Translations under genes and position numbers: made by a program
Notes under the pieces: generated by a model
The model's database searches: none
What the model was told of the DNA's origin: nothing
Seen by the model: only the letters and a program-made list of their open reading frames with translations
DNA from: Arabidopsis thaliana
Lineage: Eukaryota > Streptophyta > Magnoliopsida > Brassicales > Brassicaceae
Assembly: GCF_000001735.4 (NCBI RefSeq)
Contig: NC_003075.7
Span: 10,293,001 to 10,357,000, forward strand
DNA: 64,000 nucleotides
Direction of reading: 5' to 3'
Part shown: positions 11,850-23,719 of the stretch, piece after piece
Layout of the letters: each line of letters begins with the position of its first letter
Position numbering within the stretch: the first letter of the stretch is position 1

Positions 11850-14465
11850 ATGGCGATGTTGGTGACGAATTTATCTTCTTCAAGCTTCTGTTTTTTTTCC
11901 TCTCCTCATTTACAAAACCAGAAGGAGATCAGAAGCGGCGTTAGAGTTCGAAAATATGTGATTTTCAATAGAGCCTCGTTGAGAACAGTATCAGATTGTG
12001 TTGATTCGATTACAACTTTTGATCGAAGCGTAACAGATGCGAACACTCAATTACGGAGATTCTGCGAATCAGGGAATCTAGAGAACGCCGTGAAACTTCT
12101 TTGCGTATCTGGAAAATGGGATATTGATCCGAGAACTTTATGCTCTGTTCTTCAGCTCTGTGCTGATTCGAAATCTCTCAAAGATGGTAAAGAAGTTGAT
12201 AACTTTATTCGTGGTAATGGGTTTGTGATAGATTCGAATTTGGGATCAAAACTCTCTCTTATGTATACAAATTGTGGAGATTTGAAAGAAGCAAGTAGAG
12301 TGTTCGATGAGGTTAAGATCGAGAAAGCATTGTTCTGGAATATTTTGATGAATGAGCTTGCAAAATCTGGTGACTTTAGTGGGAGTATTGGATTGTTTAA
12401 GAAGATGATGAGTTCTGGTGTTGAAATGGATAGCTATACTTTTTCTTGTGTTTCAAAGAGTTTTTCGTCTTTACGAAGTGTTCATGGAGGAGAGCAGCTT
12501 CATGGATTTATTCTTAAATCAGGTTTTGGAGAAAGGAACTCTGTGGGGAATTCTTTGGTTGCATTTTATTTGAAGAATCAGAGAGTTGATAGTGCACGTA
12601 AGGTGTTTGATGAAATGACTGAGAGAGATGTTATATCTTGGAATTCTATTATTAATGGGTATGTATCAAACGGATTAGCTGAGAAAGGGCTATCTGTTTT
12701 CGTGCAGATGTTGGTTTCAGGGATAGAGATTGATTTGGCTACTATAGTTAGTGTTTTTGCTGGTTGTGCTGATTCTCGTTTGATATCGTTAGGTAGAGCT
12801 GTTCATAGTATTGGAGTGAAAGCTTGTTTTAGTAGAGAAGATCGGTTTTGTAATACATTGCTTGATATGTATTCGAAGTGTGGTGATCTTGATTCTGCTA
12901 AAGCTGTGTTTAGGGAGATGAGTGATCGAAGTGTTGTGTCGTATACTTCCATGATTGCTGGTTATGCTAGGGAAGGTTTGGCTGGTGAAGCTGTAAAGTT
13001 GTTTGAAGAAATGGAGGAAGAAGGTATTAGTCCTGATGTTTATACCGTCACTGCTGTTTTAAATTGTTGTGCTCGTTATCGGTTGTTAGATGAAGGCAAG
13101 CGTGTGCATGAGTGGATAAAGGAAAACGATTTGGGATTTGATATCTTTGTATCAAATGCTCTGATGGATATGTATGCAAAATGTGGAAGCATGCAAGAGG
13201 CGGAGCTAGTCTTCTCTGAGATGCGTGTGAAAGATATCATCTCGTGGAACACCATTATTGGTGGGTACTCAAAGAACTGTTACGCCAATGAAGCTCTAAG
13301 CCTGTTTAATTTGCTGTTGGAAGAAAAGAGGTTTAGTCCTGATGAGAGAACAGTGGCGTGTGTTCTTCCGGCTTGTGCAAGTCTTTCTGCTTTCGATAAA
13401 GGCAGAGAAATCCACGGTTACATCATGAGAAACGGGTATTTCTCAGATCGGCATGTTGCTAATTCGCTTGTAGACATGTACGCGAAATGTGGTGCGTTGT
13501 TACTCGCTCATATGCTCTTTGATGATATTGCTTCCAAGGATCTTGTTTCTTGGACAGTGATGATAGCTGGATATGGGATGCACGGGTTTGGAAAAGAGGC
13601 GATTGCTCTTTTCAATCAAATGAGACAAGCGGGTATTGAGGCTGATGAAATATCCTTTGTATCTTTGTTGTATGCTTGTAGCCATTCAGGACTAGTTGAT
13701 GAAGGATGGAGATTCTTTAACATCATGAGACATGAATGCAAGATCGAGCCAACGGTGGAACATTATGCTTGTATAGTTGACATGCTTGCAAGAACTGGAG
13801 ATTTAATCAAAGCTTATAGGTTCATCGAGAACATGCCAATTCCGCCAGATGCTACAATCTGGGGAGCTTTGCTGTGTGGATGCAGGATACATCATGATGT
13901 TAAGTTAGCTGAGAAAGTTGCAGAGAAAGTCTTTGAGCTTGAACCAGAGAACACAGGATATTATGTACTCATGGCAAATATCTACGCAGAAGCTGAGAAA
14001 TGGGAACAAGTGAAAAGGCTAAGAAAGAGGATAGGGCAGCGCGGATTGAGGAAGAATCCGGGATGTAGCTGGATAGAGATAAAGGGTAGAGTTAACATCT
14101 TTGTAGCTGGAGATAGTTCAAACCCGGAAACTGAAAACATTGAAGCTTTTTTGAGAAAGGTAAGAGCTAGAATGATAGAAGAAGGATATTCACCACTGAC
14201 GAAATACGCTTTGATCGATGCGGAAGAGATGGAAAAGGAAGAAGCTTTATGTGGTCATAGTGAGAAATTAGCAATGGCTTTGGGAATCATAAGCTCTGGA
14301 CATGGAAAGATCATAAGAGTTACAAAGAATCTAAGAGTTTGTGGAGATTGTCATGAAATGGCCAAGTTCATGTCTAAGTTAACCAGAAGAGAGATTGTCC
14401 TAAGAGATTCAAACCGGTTTCACCAATTTAAAGATGGACATTGTTCTTGCAGAGGTTTCTGGTGA
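11850..14465 (+). CDS. DOT4: DOT4, DYW-class pentatricopeptide repeat protein (At4g18750)
   Basis: Single exon, 871 residues. The first 60 or so residues are Ser/Arg-rich and look like a chloroplast transit peptide. About 15 PLS-type PPR units follow (recurring blocks such as VVSYTSMIAGYAREG, DIISWNTIIGGYSKN and LVDMYAKCG), then E/E+ (GCSWIEIKGRVNIFVAGD) and a C-terminal DYW deaminase domain. In the deaminase the HSE of CGHSEKLA and the CxxC of VCGDCHE supply the zinc and catalytic residues. The last residues are CSCRGFW rather than the usual CSCxDYW, so the name-giving triplet is changed. DOT4 is known as a plastid C-to-U RNA-editing factor (rpoC1 transcript), and mutants show leaf and vein defects. 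Confidence 0.96.
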   Translation: MAMLVTNLSSSSFCFFSSPHLQNQKEIRSGVRVRKYVIFNRASLRTVSDCVDSITTFDRSVTDANTQLRRFCESGNLENAVKLLCVSGKWDIDPRTLCSVLQLCADSKSLKDGKEVDNFIRGNGFVIDSNLGSKLSLMYTNCGDLKEASRVFDEVKIEKALFWNILMNELAKSGDFSGSIGLFKKMMSSGVEMDSYTFSCVSKSFSSLRSVHGGEQLHGFILKSGFGERNSVGNSLVAFYLKNQRVDSARKVFDEMTERDVISWNSIINGYVSNGLAEKGLSVFVQMLVSGIEIDLATIVSVFAGCADSRLISLGRAVHSIGVKACFSREDRFCNTLLDMYSKCGDLDSAKAVFREMSDRSVVSYTSMIAGYAREGLAGEAVKLFEEMEEEGISPDVYTVTAVLNCCARYRLLDEGKRVHEWIKENDLGFDIFVSNALMDMYAKCGSMQEAELVFSEMRVKDIISWNTIIGGYSKNCYANEALSLFNLLLEEKRFSPDERTVACVLPACASLSAFDKGREIHGYIMRNGYFSDRHVANSLVDMYAKCGALLLAHMLFDDIASKDLVSWTVMIAGYGMHGFGKEAIALFNQMRQAGIEADEISFVSLLYACSHSGLVDEGWRFFNIMRHECKIEPTVEHYACIVDMLARTGDLIKAYRFIENMPIPPDATIWGALLCGCRIHHDVKLAEKVAEKVFELEPENTGYYVLMANIYAEAEKWEQVKRLRKRIGQRGLRKNPGCSWIEIKGRVNIFVAGDSSNPETENIEAFLRKVRARMIEEGYSPLTKYALIDAEEMEKEEALCGHSEKLAMALGIISSGHGKIIRVTKNLRVCGDCHEMAKFMSKLTRREIVLRDSNRFHQFKDGHCSCRGFW

Positions 14466-15162
14466 ACATTGAACTGTTTCATGTATTGTAAACATTGTTC
14501 TTACCAGACCGGTTTAAGATTGGAACAGTCCTGATGTAATCATTGAAAATTGAAGCAATTAGAACATATACTAAAGGAAAACATAACCACCATTTTATGA
14601 CCAGGCTGGATCTTTGATGGAGCTATATATCTTCATGATAGTATCATTGCTTCAAAGGAAAACATAACCACCATTTTTCATTAACTCGATTACTTTATAC
14701 ATTCAAGTGTTTGTTACAACTTTTCAATCATTAATAATTTGGTCAAGGTACTAAGACCTAACCAATGACACGTTTTCTATTTTTGGACCAATTGAACCAT
14801 GTTCGAACGCATGTGCAGTATTACATAAACACAACTCATGAAGGAACAATGTTTGTTGAAGAAAATAATTGATAAGAATAATTCAATAATTATTACAAAA
14901 TAATCCTTAACCACTTACACTTAAAAAAAAAAATAGAACAATATCTGAAAATAAACTACTAAATTAACGTATTAAACCCACTCAAATGTAAAATCAAAGT
15001 AAAATAGAAAAAAAAAAAACTTAAACCGGGATTTGTGTGGAGAACCGGTTCGGTTATTCTCCAAAAAAATTCACTATCCTCTTCTTCATCTCACAAGAAC
15101 CCTAATCTCACTCTCAAAGATTAGGTCTTTCTTTGCTTATACTGTACTCCAATTTCATGGAA
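14466..15162. other. Convergent spacer with a 24-bp direct repeat
   Basis: Between the convergent DOT4 (+) and RLP51 (-) genes. AAAGGAAAACATAACCACCA plus TTTT occurs twice, at 14573-14596 and 14654-14677. The rest is AT-rich 3' sequence with A-runs. Confidence 0.7.
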
Positions 15163-16458
15163 TCAACCACACCATTTGGCGAGAAGGATCATGAAGATGA
15201 TTAAGAACACAAGTGAAGAAAGTCCAATAGCAACACCAAGCACAACTTTATTAGGACCATGATGCTCTTCTTTCTTCTTCTCACTAGTATCATCTTCATT
15301 TCCGTAATCATAATCTGAATTCGAATCTTCTTTCTGCGGCGGTGGAGACAAAGGCAAACCATGTTTATCACACTGAGCAATACCCAATTTCATCTTCGAT
15401 GACAATACACTATGGTTGTAACAAAGATCACTGTTTCCACCGATTTTGAACACTTCGAGATTCTTGATAAAGCTCGCATTGAATGGTAGAACTCCATGGA
15501 AGGCATTGTTAGCTAGATTCAAGTGTGTGAGATACTTCATTTTGGAGATGAATCTTGGAATGGTGCCGTTTAGTTGGTTCCCACTCAGATCTAAGTGTGT
15601 AAGCTCTGGAATGGATGAGATTGAATCTGGGATTGGTCCTGATAGCTTGTTTGAGGATAAAGATAGGTTTTTTAAGGAGATTAGGTCACCGATTGAGTCG
15701 GGTATGTCTCCGGAGATGGTGTTTTTGGATAAATTTAGAGACTTTAGGTTTGAGAGCAGAGTAATGGAAGTGGGTATTGAGCCTTTGAGTAGATTGTCTG
15801 ATAAGTCAATGAATGTGAGATTTGAGTGGAATGATTTAGGGATGTTTCCGGAGAGATTTGCGTGTGAGATTGTCAAAGAGACGATCTCGTGCATATTTCC
15901 TAGGATAACGAAGAGACCAGAGGTTGAGACTGGAACAGAAGAGACTGTGAGGTCAGTGAGGTTAACGAGACGAGCTAAGAAGACTCCGGAGAGGCCATTA
16001 CGGCGGCGGAGGAAGGAGGAGACGGCGGTGAAGGAGTGGAGTGAGTCAGGGAGACGTGGAGGAGGGGAGAGTGAAGGACAGTTGAGGAAAGAGAGAGAGG
16101 TTAGAGATGGTGAGAGAGCTCTGAGAGCTGTTGTGGAGATGGAGAGATCGGTGGAGCAATTTGTGAAGGAGATGGAAGTGACGAGGCGAAATGGGGAGCT
16201 GGTGTCGCAGGTTACGACGGAGGAGGAGGTGGATTTGGTGGTGGGACGGTGGTTGCAAGGATCTTTGACGGTGGGGATGTTGAGAGATTCAAGGGCTTTG
16301 AGTTGTTTTGGGTCTAATGGGGAAGAGGATGAGGAAGGTTTGTGAGGTGGAATGGGAGAGGTGGTTGGAGATGGAGTTGGAGAGAGGGAAGGAGCGGCGG
16401 AGATAGTGGCTGAGAGGTGGAGGAGGAGGAGGAGTAACGGTAACGACGGAGGTTTCAT
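15163..16458 (-). CDS. RLP51: RLP51/SNC2, leucine-rich-repeat receptor-like protein (At4g18760)
   Basis: Single exon. From the Met at 16458 the protein has 431 residues. Order of parts: signal peptide ([20 protein letters not shown]), a Ser/Pro-rich linker ([15 protein letters not shown]), then an LRR ectodomain with repeats of the form L..LNLS.N..SG.IP.SI..L, and a Cys-containing cap near SDLCYNHS. A charged juxtamembrane stretch ([17 protein letters not shown]) leads to one membrane helix with a GVAIG (GxxxG) motif. The tail is only a few residues (KWCG), so there is no kinase and signalling needs a partner. RLP51 is the immune receptor SNC2; its gain-of-function allele snc2-1D alters the GxxxG motif and acts through WRKY70. 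An in-frame upstream ATG at 16560 would add 34 very hydrophobic residues; I prefer 16458. Confidence 0.95.
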
Positions 16459-18067
16459 GGTGAAGAGAGAGAGAGAGAGATTGAGAAAGAGAAGGATAGT
16501 GTCAGAGAAAGTAAAAGAGAGAAAGAGAAGAAGAAGGAAGAGAAAGATTGGATTTTTCAAAGATGGGTCATGTGACAGTTGGGTTTTGTATACTTTTAGC
16601 CTTCTGTTTTTGGTTTAATTACGATTTTGACCTTATTCTAATCTTCTTCTTTTCTTCTATATGAACTCTTATTTTGTTGCATTTAGTATTTAACTATGTT
16701 TTTGGCTTTTTAGTTCAACTTTGGTTGTTATGGATAGAGATTCTTTTGTTGTTTTTTTGCTATGTGTTAGAAACTTTGACAAATGTAAACAACCTTTTAA
16801 AACTCATTATTCGACATGTACCAACCATAATCAATTTATTTGCTTTACATTTTCTCTATGTCATTGTAACCATTCAAAACTCTATAAAGAAGTGTATAAA
16901 TAAGGTATATTACCAAATGTTATTTCACCAGGATGATTTTATGCTCTGCCCTGGATTTGATCGTGTAATCTAAGACTCCATTGATTTTGCTTTTGTAAAT
17001 AGTTCATCGATATTAGCATTAGTCCAGTCCTTATGCATTGAGGTGGGGACAAGAAGAATATCATAGGAATCATATTTTTTTGTAACCCCCATACATGAAT
17101 TAATAAGGGAGGTCTTTTAAAAAGTTTTCGGACAGAACTCAGATTTAGGCAGAAAAAAGAAATACATGCATGAACTAAAGAACTAAGAAGTTGTACACTG
17201 CAAGAAACACCATTAGAGTCACACTGTTAACACTTTGTTATAAACGATGCGGTTTTTGAGTTTTTTTTTTGTTTCACTTTGGTCAGAGACTTTTTGTGAG
17301 GGTTTACTTCTAGAAGACGGAGTGAACAAAATGAAAATTAGACCTTAGAGCTAATATGGTCAATACACTCATTGTCCTTCGGCATTTAAAATGGTAATTA
17401 CATTTTTGTTGACTAAATTAATACTACACTTTATGATAAATTAACTAAAGACAACTAAATATACAATAAATGAGTCATTTACACATTAAAAACTAGATTT
17501 AATTCATACTAGCGTTTTCACAAACATTCAACTATGTTTACCCCAAATTCAACAACACCTAATGTGTAACGTCAACAAAGATTATTATCTCACATTTTCT
17601 AACTTGATTTTCAATCTAATTATATTTCTATCAAAATATGTTAAAAGAAATAATTAATTTGAACTATTTTTAGTAATACCTCTAAAAATCTAACTAGGAT
17701 AAAAAAAAAAAAAAATCTCATTGTAAACTAACTTCGAAATTAATTTTCTTAATTTTACCTCACTTTCATGTTGAGATATGATTTAAGAAAAACACAAAAA
17801 TGGCTAAGCATTTAAGAAATAATTTAAAAAAATAATTAATTAATTTAATATATACAAAATCACACTAATGCTACCAACAAACTACAAACGTTAGATTTCA
17901 ATCCATAACAAATTTATGGGTATAGTAAAAACACACATTAAATGTCTTTTCTTTCTTCTCCTACCTTACAAATACGAGAAAGAACAAAGCTAACACAAAA
18001 TCGGAAAAAGACTTCACTTTTTTTTTTTTACTAATTAATTAGTTTTTTTTTTCTCCTTTCCAAAACA
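16459..18067. other. Divergent promoter region between RLP51 and MYB98
   Basis: About 1.6 kb of AT-rich DNA between divergent genes. A GA/CT-rich leader of RLP51 lies at about 16459-16560. No gene is visible. The segment just before 18068 should contain the MYB98 promoter, which is known to be active in synergid cells. Confidence 0.6.
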
Positions 18068-19557
18068 ATGGAGAATTTCGTCGACGAGAATGGTTTTGCT
18101 TCTCTAAACCAAAACATCTTCACACGTGATCAAGAACACATGAAAGAAGAAGATTTTCCATTCGAAGTCGTCGACCAATCAAAACCTACAAGCTTTCTTC
18201 AAGATTTTCACCATCTTGATCATGATCATCAGTTTGATCATCATCATCATCATGGCTCCTCATCTTCACATCCTTTGCTCAGCGTCCAAACTACGTCTTC
18301 TTGTATCAATAATGCTCCTTTCGAGCATTGCTCTTACCAAGAAAACATGGTCGATTTCTATGAAACTAAACCAAATTTGATGAATCATCATCATTTCCAA
18401 GCAGTGGAAAACTCATACTTCACTCGTAATCATCATCATCATCAAGAGATCAATTTGGTCGATGAACATGATGATCCTATGGACTTGGAGCAAAACAACA
18501 TGATGATGATGAGGATGATCCCTTTTGATTACCCTCCTACAGAGACTTTCAAACCTATGAACTTCGTAATGCCAGATGAAATTTCATGTGTTTCTGCAGA
18601 TAATGATTGTTATAGAGCAACAAGTTTCAACAAGACCAAACCATTTCTTACACGAAAGTTGTCTTCTTCTTCTTCATCATCATCATGGAAAGAAACCAAA
18701 AAGTCAACCTTAGTCAAAGGACAATGGACTGCTGAAGAAGACAGGTTCGTTATTAACACAAGAAACCTCAAGAATCAATTAACATAATCAAGACTTTTGA
18801 TGATTACACTATTCTAGAGGTTTTTACTATAGTCACCCGTTTTTGCTTGTAAATGAAGTTTTCTTGTTTTGGATAATATAGGGTACTGATTCAACTCGTG
18901 GAGAAGTATGGATTGCGTAAATGGTCGCATATCGCTCAAGTGTTACCGGGAAGAATCGGGAAACAATGTAGAGAGAGGTGGCATAACCATTTGAGACCTG
19001 ACATTAAGGTATTTTACTAGTAGCTATAAGATCATGTATTGATGATTATGGAACCTAAAAGATAAAGATTGTTGCAGAAAGAAACATGGAGTGAAGAAGA
19101 GGACAGAGTGTTGATAGAATTTCACAAAGAGATTGGAAACAAATGGGCAGAGATTGCGAAAAGACTCCCGGGAAGAACAGAGAACTCGATCAAGAACCAT
19201 TGGAACGCAACAAAAAGAAGACAATTCTCTAAAAGAAAATGTAGATCTAAGTATCCAAGACCTTCTCTGTTGCAGGATTACATCAAGAGCTTGAATATGG
19301 GAGCTTTGATGGCTTCTTCTGTTCCTGCAAGAGGTAGACGCAGAGAGAGTAATAACAAGAAGAAGGATGTTGTTGTTGCGGTTGAGGAGAAGAAGAAGGA
19401 AGAGGAGGTGTATGGACAAGACAGGATTGTGCCTGAATGTGTGTTTACTGATGATTTTGGATTCAATGAGAAGCTGCTTGAGGAAGGATGTAGCATTGAC
19501 TCTTTGCTTGATGACATTCCTCAGCCTGACATTGATGCTTTTGTTCATGGACTCTGA
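18068..19557 (+). CDS. MYB98: MYB98, R2R3-MYB transcription factor (At4g18770)
   Basis: Three exons: 18068-18744, 18882-19008 and 19078-19557, giving 427 residues. Residues 1-215 are low complexity with several His runs (HHHHH) and acidic patches. R2 (about 217-268) begins KGQWTAEEDR and shows the spaced Trp (W220, KWSHIA, RWHNHL). R3 (about 269-320) begins KETWSEEEDR and ends SIKNHWNATKRR. The acidic C-terminus (SIDSLLDDIPQPDID) could act in activation. MYB98 is known to control synergid filiform-apparatus formation and pollen-tube guidance, activating many secreted cysteine-rich peptide genes. The gene is convergent with CESA8, with 288 bp between stop codons. Confidence 0.97.
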
Positions 19558-19845
19558 TTTGTATTTTTTATTCTGCTTGTTTCAGTTTTGTTGTTTTTTG
19601 TTTGTCTTTTTATACGAGACAGATTCCACCAAACTTCAATAATTTGAAAAGATATAAAATATTTTGCTTTTTAAAAACATGTTGATGTTGAAACAATAGA
19701 AACCTAACTTGCGGAACCCGCCAAGACTTGTTGCTAAAATAAGAACATTACTTAACTTGTGGCTCAAGCAACCATATGAAAATTTATAAAACAACCAAAA
19801 CACATATGATCAATCTTTCAAAATACAAACATAACGTATCTTCTC

Positions 19846-22800
19846 TTAGCAATCGATCAAAAGACAGTTCAGAGAAAGGGAAGTCGTATCGGTTTTGGAG
19901 ACGAAAGGATTGATACGAACCCAAACAAGTGAAAACACAGAAGCAAGCAAGATAGACCAGAGAATAACAATAGTAGGTGTTCTGTTTTGTCTTCCCATAA
20001 GACCTTTGAGGAATGGATAAAGATGAAGAATCACCCAAAAGGCGAAAAATACCTTCCCAAACAAAGGTCCCCAAGCTTCATAACCTTTGTTAAGAGCGTC
20101 AGAGAATCCAGCAACAACTCCGACCAAGTTGATTATAAGAAGTGACGTCGGAGGGATCAAGAGAGTTGTCCATTTGACAATGTAAAGCTCACCGAATTCT
20201 AAATCATCTGCGGTTTTCGATGTGACTGTGAAATTTGTGTCGAGACCAGCGAGCATTTTGAGGAATCCTTGGAAAACGGCAAAGAGATGAGCTGAGACAC
20301 CTCCAATAACCCAAAACTGTTCGTTTCTCCATAAGTCTTCGATACTGACTCCGCTCCATCGAAGCTCGAGGACACTCGTTAAGATGATTGATATAAAGAG
20401 ACCTAGAAACAGCATGCTTGCTAGGTTTGATAGCTGCAATAAAGAACAGAAACAAAGATCAAATTCTCAATCTTGCTGTAACCTAACCAAAGTAATTAGT
20501 AGTATGAAAAAGTTACCGTTGGGATGATAAATTTGCCGGTAAGAAGGCAAATAGCTGGAAGAGTACAGTAAGCAACAAGAGGCAAAGAAGTGAATGGGTA
20601 GACAATAGTGTTTATATAAGCTAATCTCTGGAGCAACTTGAGGCGGCCTCCGCTGCAACCGTACCACAAAGGACAATGTCGGCTAAGGAAGATCTCAACC
20701 GAGCCAAGAGCCCAACGTAGAACCTGGTGAAGCCTATCTGATAGATTGATTGGAGCAGATCCTTTAAATGCTGGTCTTAATGGCATACAGTAAATCGACC
20801 TCCATCCACGACAATGCATCTTGAAACCCGTCAAAATGTCTTCGGTGATCGACCCGTAAATCCATCCTATCTGCGAAAACAGAACGAAAGGTTATAAAAT
20901 GTACTCACAAGAGAACTTTGATATGAAGAAACAAGGCACTTACTTCTTTTCCCCATTCAGTTTTCTCTTCGTATCCACAGCTAATGACATGAATAGCTTC
21001 TTTGATGAGCGTTGACGGGTTTACAGAGTCGGGAACACCGCCATTCTCCATAAGAGTAGACTCGATGAAAACCGTAGAGAGACCAAACGTTTTCTCAAAG
21101 CTTGTTTGTGAAATCAGCATCGATCTGTCGTACTCATCGTAGTTGTCTAGGTCCCCAAGATTAAAGATTGCAGCATCAAGTTCTTCTCGCTTTGCATCTT
21201 TGTAAATCTCGGAAGGATCTTGAGGTTGTTTCTTCTTGGTTAGACAGCAACACGACGATGATGAAGATTGCGGTAAAATCCTCGGTTTTGAAGGTGGACT
21301 GTATCCGTAAAGTGCTTGTCTTCTAAAGACAGTACCTGTACCAACATAAACTGGACCTTGAATCCCATCAAGCCCTCTCATATTAACCTGAAAACATCAT
21401 ATCAAAACCACAAAATATCATAAGAAATCTCAAAACTTTGCTTGAAGTTATGAGTATGAGATAACTTACATCGAAGAAAACAATGTTGCGGTTAGCATAT
21501 CGATCACTCTTGTCGATTCCATCAAATCTCTGTGGGAACTGAACAAAGCAAACGTCTTGACCAACAACAGGATCCATTAAAAAGCACATTGCTTCACGCA
21601 CGGCTTTGCTATTGTTGACGTAGTGATCACAATCAAGGTTAAGAATGAATGGAGCATTCGTTAAAACCGCAGACACCCTCACCTACAAAGAACAAAATCA
21701 TTAGGATTGTGCTAAATTGAACGATAAAAGAAAAAGTTTTGAAGTTTACCAATGCGTTCTCTGCCCCGGCCTTTTTGTGATGCTGATAACCAGGTCTCTT
21801 CTCTCTAGAGACGTAAACTAATCTTGGAAGTTCATTTCCTTCAATGTCGCGAGCACCGCTATATCCAAGAAAAACCTGCAAGAAAGAAATTACGTGACTA
21901 ACAAGAAAAGACAGAGCATTTCAGGTCAAATGTTTTAGCTAGCAAACCTGAATCATCCCGGGATGGTCACGAGTGTTGTTCCCGGGCCAAGATGTTCCAT
22001 CTTGCATTGTCCATCCTTCTTCTGGTGTCTTTTGAGCCTTGGCGACTAAAGCATTCATTCTTATTTTAAACTCTTCATAATCTCTCTACAAGAAGAGAAA
22101 TTAGACATTAAGTTTTCGATTCAATCATCGGTTAACGCTATATGAGATTAATTTAAGGTTTTAAAGCCCTTGCTTACTTACTTTCATGGCTCTACGTTCT
22201 TTCACAAAAGAAGGTTGAACTTTATCCCTCAAGTAATCGATTTTAAGCGAGAAGTAAAACTCGGGAGCTCGTGGCTCGATGGAGTACTTTTTGCAGAAAG
22301 GTACCCATTTCCTAGCAAAATCTGCTGTCTCAACCAAAGACTCAAACGAAAGCATTGCAGCACCATCATCAGATACATAGCAAGAGACTTTATCCACCGG
22401 ATAATCAAGCGCGAGGATCGAAAGAACCGTGTTTGCAGTTATCAAAGGTGGCTCCTTTAATGGATCTACCGTACTAACAAAGAAATCTACAGCTGCAAGC
22501 TGTGATTGCTCGCCTTCTCTTTCGAATCTGCATAGTTTTGATAAATGGTTTCATAAAACTTAAAGATTGGTAGTAACTGCGCAGATTAAGCATATAACGG
22601 TTATAAAACATTTGTAACCTTGCGGATAACCGGTCGATGTAAGTTTCTCGGTTAATAGGAGACCATTTAGGGAACTGATCCAACACCCAAGAAACAGCAA
22701 ACCAAATCTCACATATCACAGATGTTAGCCATAAACCGTAAGCGCTATCGACAGGATGCGTGATACGGTAGTTAAAAAACAGAGCCAAGATGATCAACCG

Positions 22801-23719
22801 CATGATGATGACAATCCTATATGAAGTGATTTTTGTCCTTGGGATAGGAATCACAACCGAAAGCACATCTGTAGCACCAGATTCTGTGTTCCTGAGAATA
22901 CAAACGGCAGAGACCAAATCAACGTCTCAAACTTTTTGGTGAATGTTATTAGATTAGTACGAGGATGTGCTTACGGTGGCGTATCTTCCATGTGCTGTTG
23001 GGTAGGAATCTGAGCCTCATGTTGTTCAGCTTTTGTTGCTTTTGGATCTTTCTTCTTCTTCTTGCTCTTCTTGTCTTTCTTGTCTTTCCAGCTCTCCACT
23101 CTGTTCTTCCAAATTGGATTGCCATATTCATCATTCAGTTCTTCAGGAAGAAACAACAATCCCCAAGTTAGTTAAACTATTAATAACCTCACCAAATGTA
23201 TACAAAGATTTTGGCTTTGTTTCTTAGTTCTTACCACTGTCTATTGTTGAGACTGTACTTATATGTCTAGCATGAATCCCTGAATCCTGAAAAAGTCAAG
23301 ATAATGTTCTCAAATTTGTAAAATCTAATTAAGACATAAAAGCAACTAATCTTAGCTAAGCACACAAACCTGAGAAGTGTTATTGGTCTGTGTTGGAACA
23401 ATGGATTGAGTTTTAGATGTCTTTGTCTCAACATCATCAAACACATTCTCTATGAAAGCAAAACAAAACAAAACAAGTTATAAATACTCTTTAACCAAAA
23501 AATCAAACTTTCGAATAAAGTTTGTAAATTTATAATTGTACCATCGTAAGGATTGCCGCAACGCAAGCAAATTCTTCGACCTTCTTTGAATTCATACTCA
23601 AGACAAGCTTTGCAGATCGGGAAACTACACTCATGACAAGCCACAAAGAACTCTCCGTTTGATTTTACACCAATCTCTTCACCACAAGTGTTGCAGATGG
23701 GAGACCTAGACTCCATCAT
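19846..23719 (-). CDS. CESA8: CESA8/IRX1, secondary-wall cellulose synthase subunit (At4g18780)
   Basis: Twelve minus-strand exons: 23719-23542, 23449-23370, 23286-23235, 23140-22975, 22891-22619, 22527-22182, 22085-21948, 21875-21750, 21682-21470, 21387-20944, 20870-20517, 20433-19846. They total 985 residues. An N-terminal RING-like zinc finger has Cys at 9, 12, 28, 31, 36, 39, 51 and 54. A Lys-rich stretch ([12 protein letters not shown]) follows. Two membrane helices precede the catalytic loop, with DDG (303-305), DCD (470-472), TED (681-683) and QVLRW (721-725). The plant-specific variable region carries the acylation-type cluster [13 protein letters not shown]. Further membrane helices fill the C-terminus. 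D683 is the residue altered in irx1. CESA8 acts with CESA4 and CESA7 in the plasma-membrane rosette that makes cellulose of xylem and fibre secondary walls. Confidence 0.98.

Noticed and set aside
15446-16345. Long plus-strand open frame of 299 codons
   Set aside because: It is the antisense shadow of RLP51, whose minus-strand product has a signal peptide, LRRs and a membrane helix.
19024-19548. Minus-strand open frame of 174 codons
   Set aside because: Antisense of MYB98 exon 3; no protein-like features.
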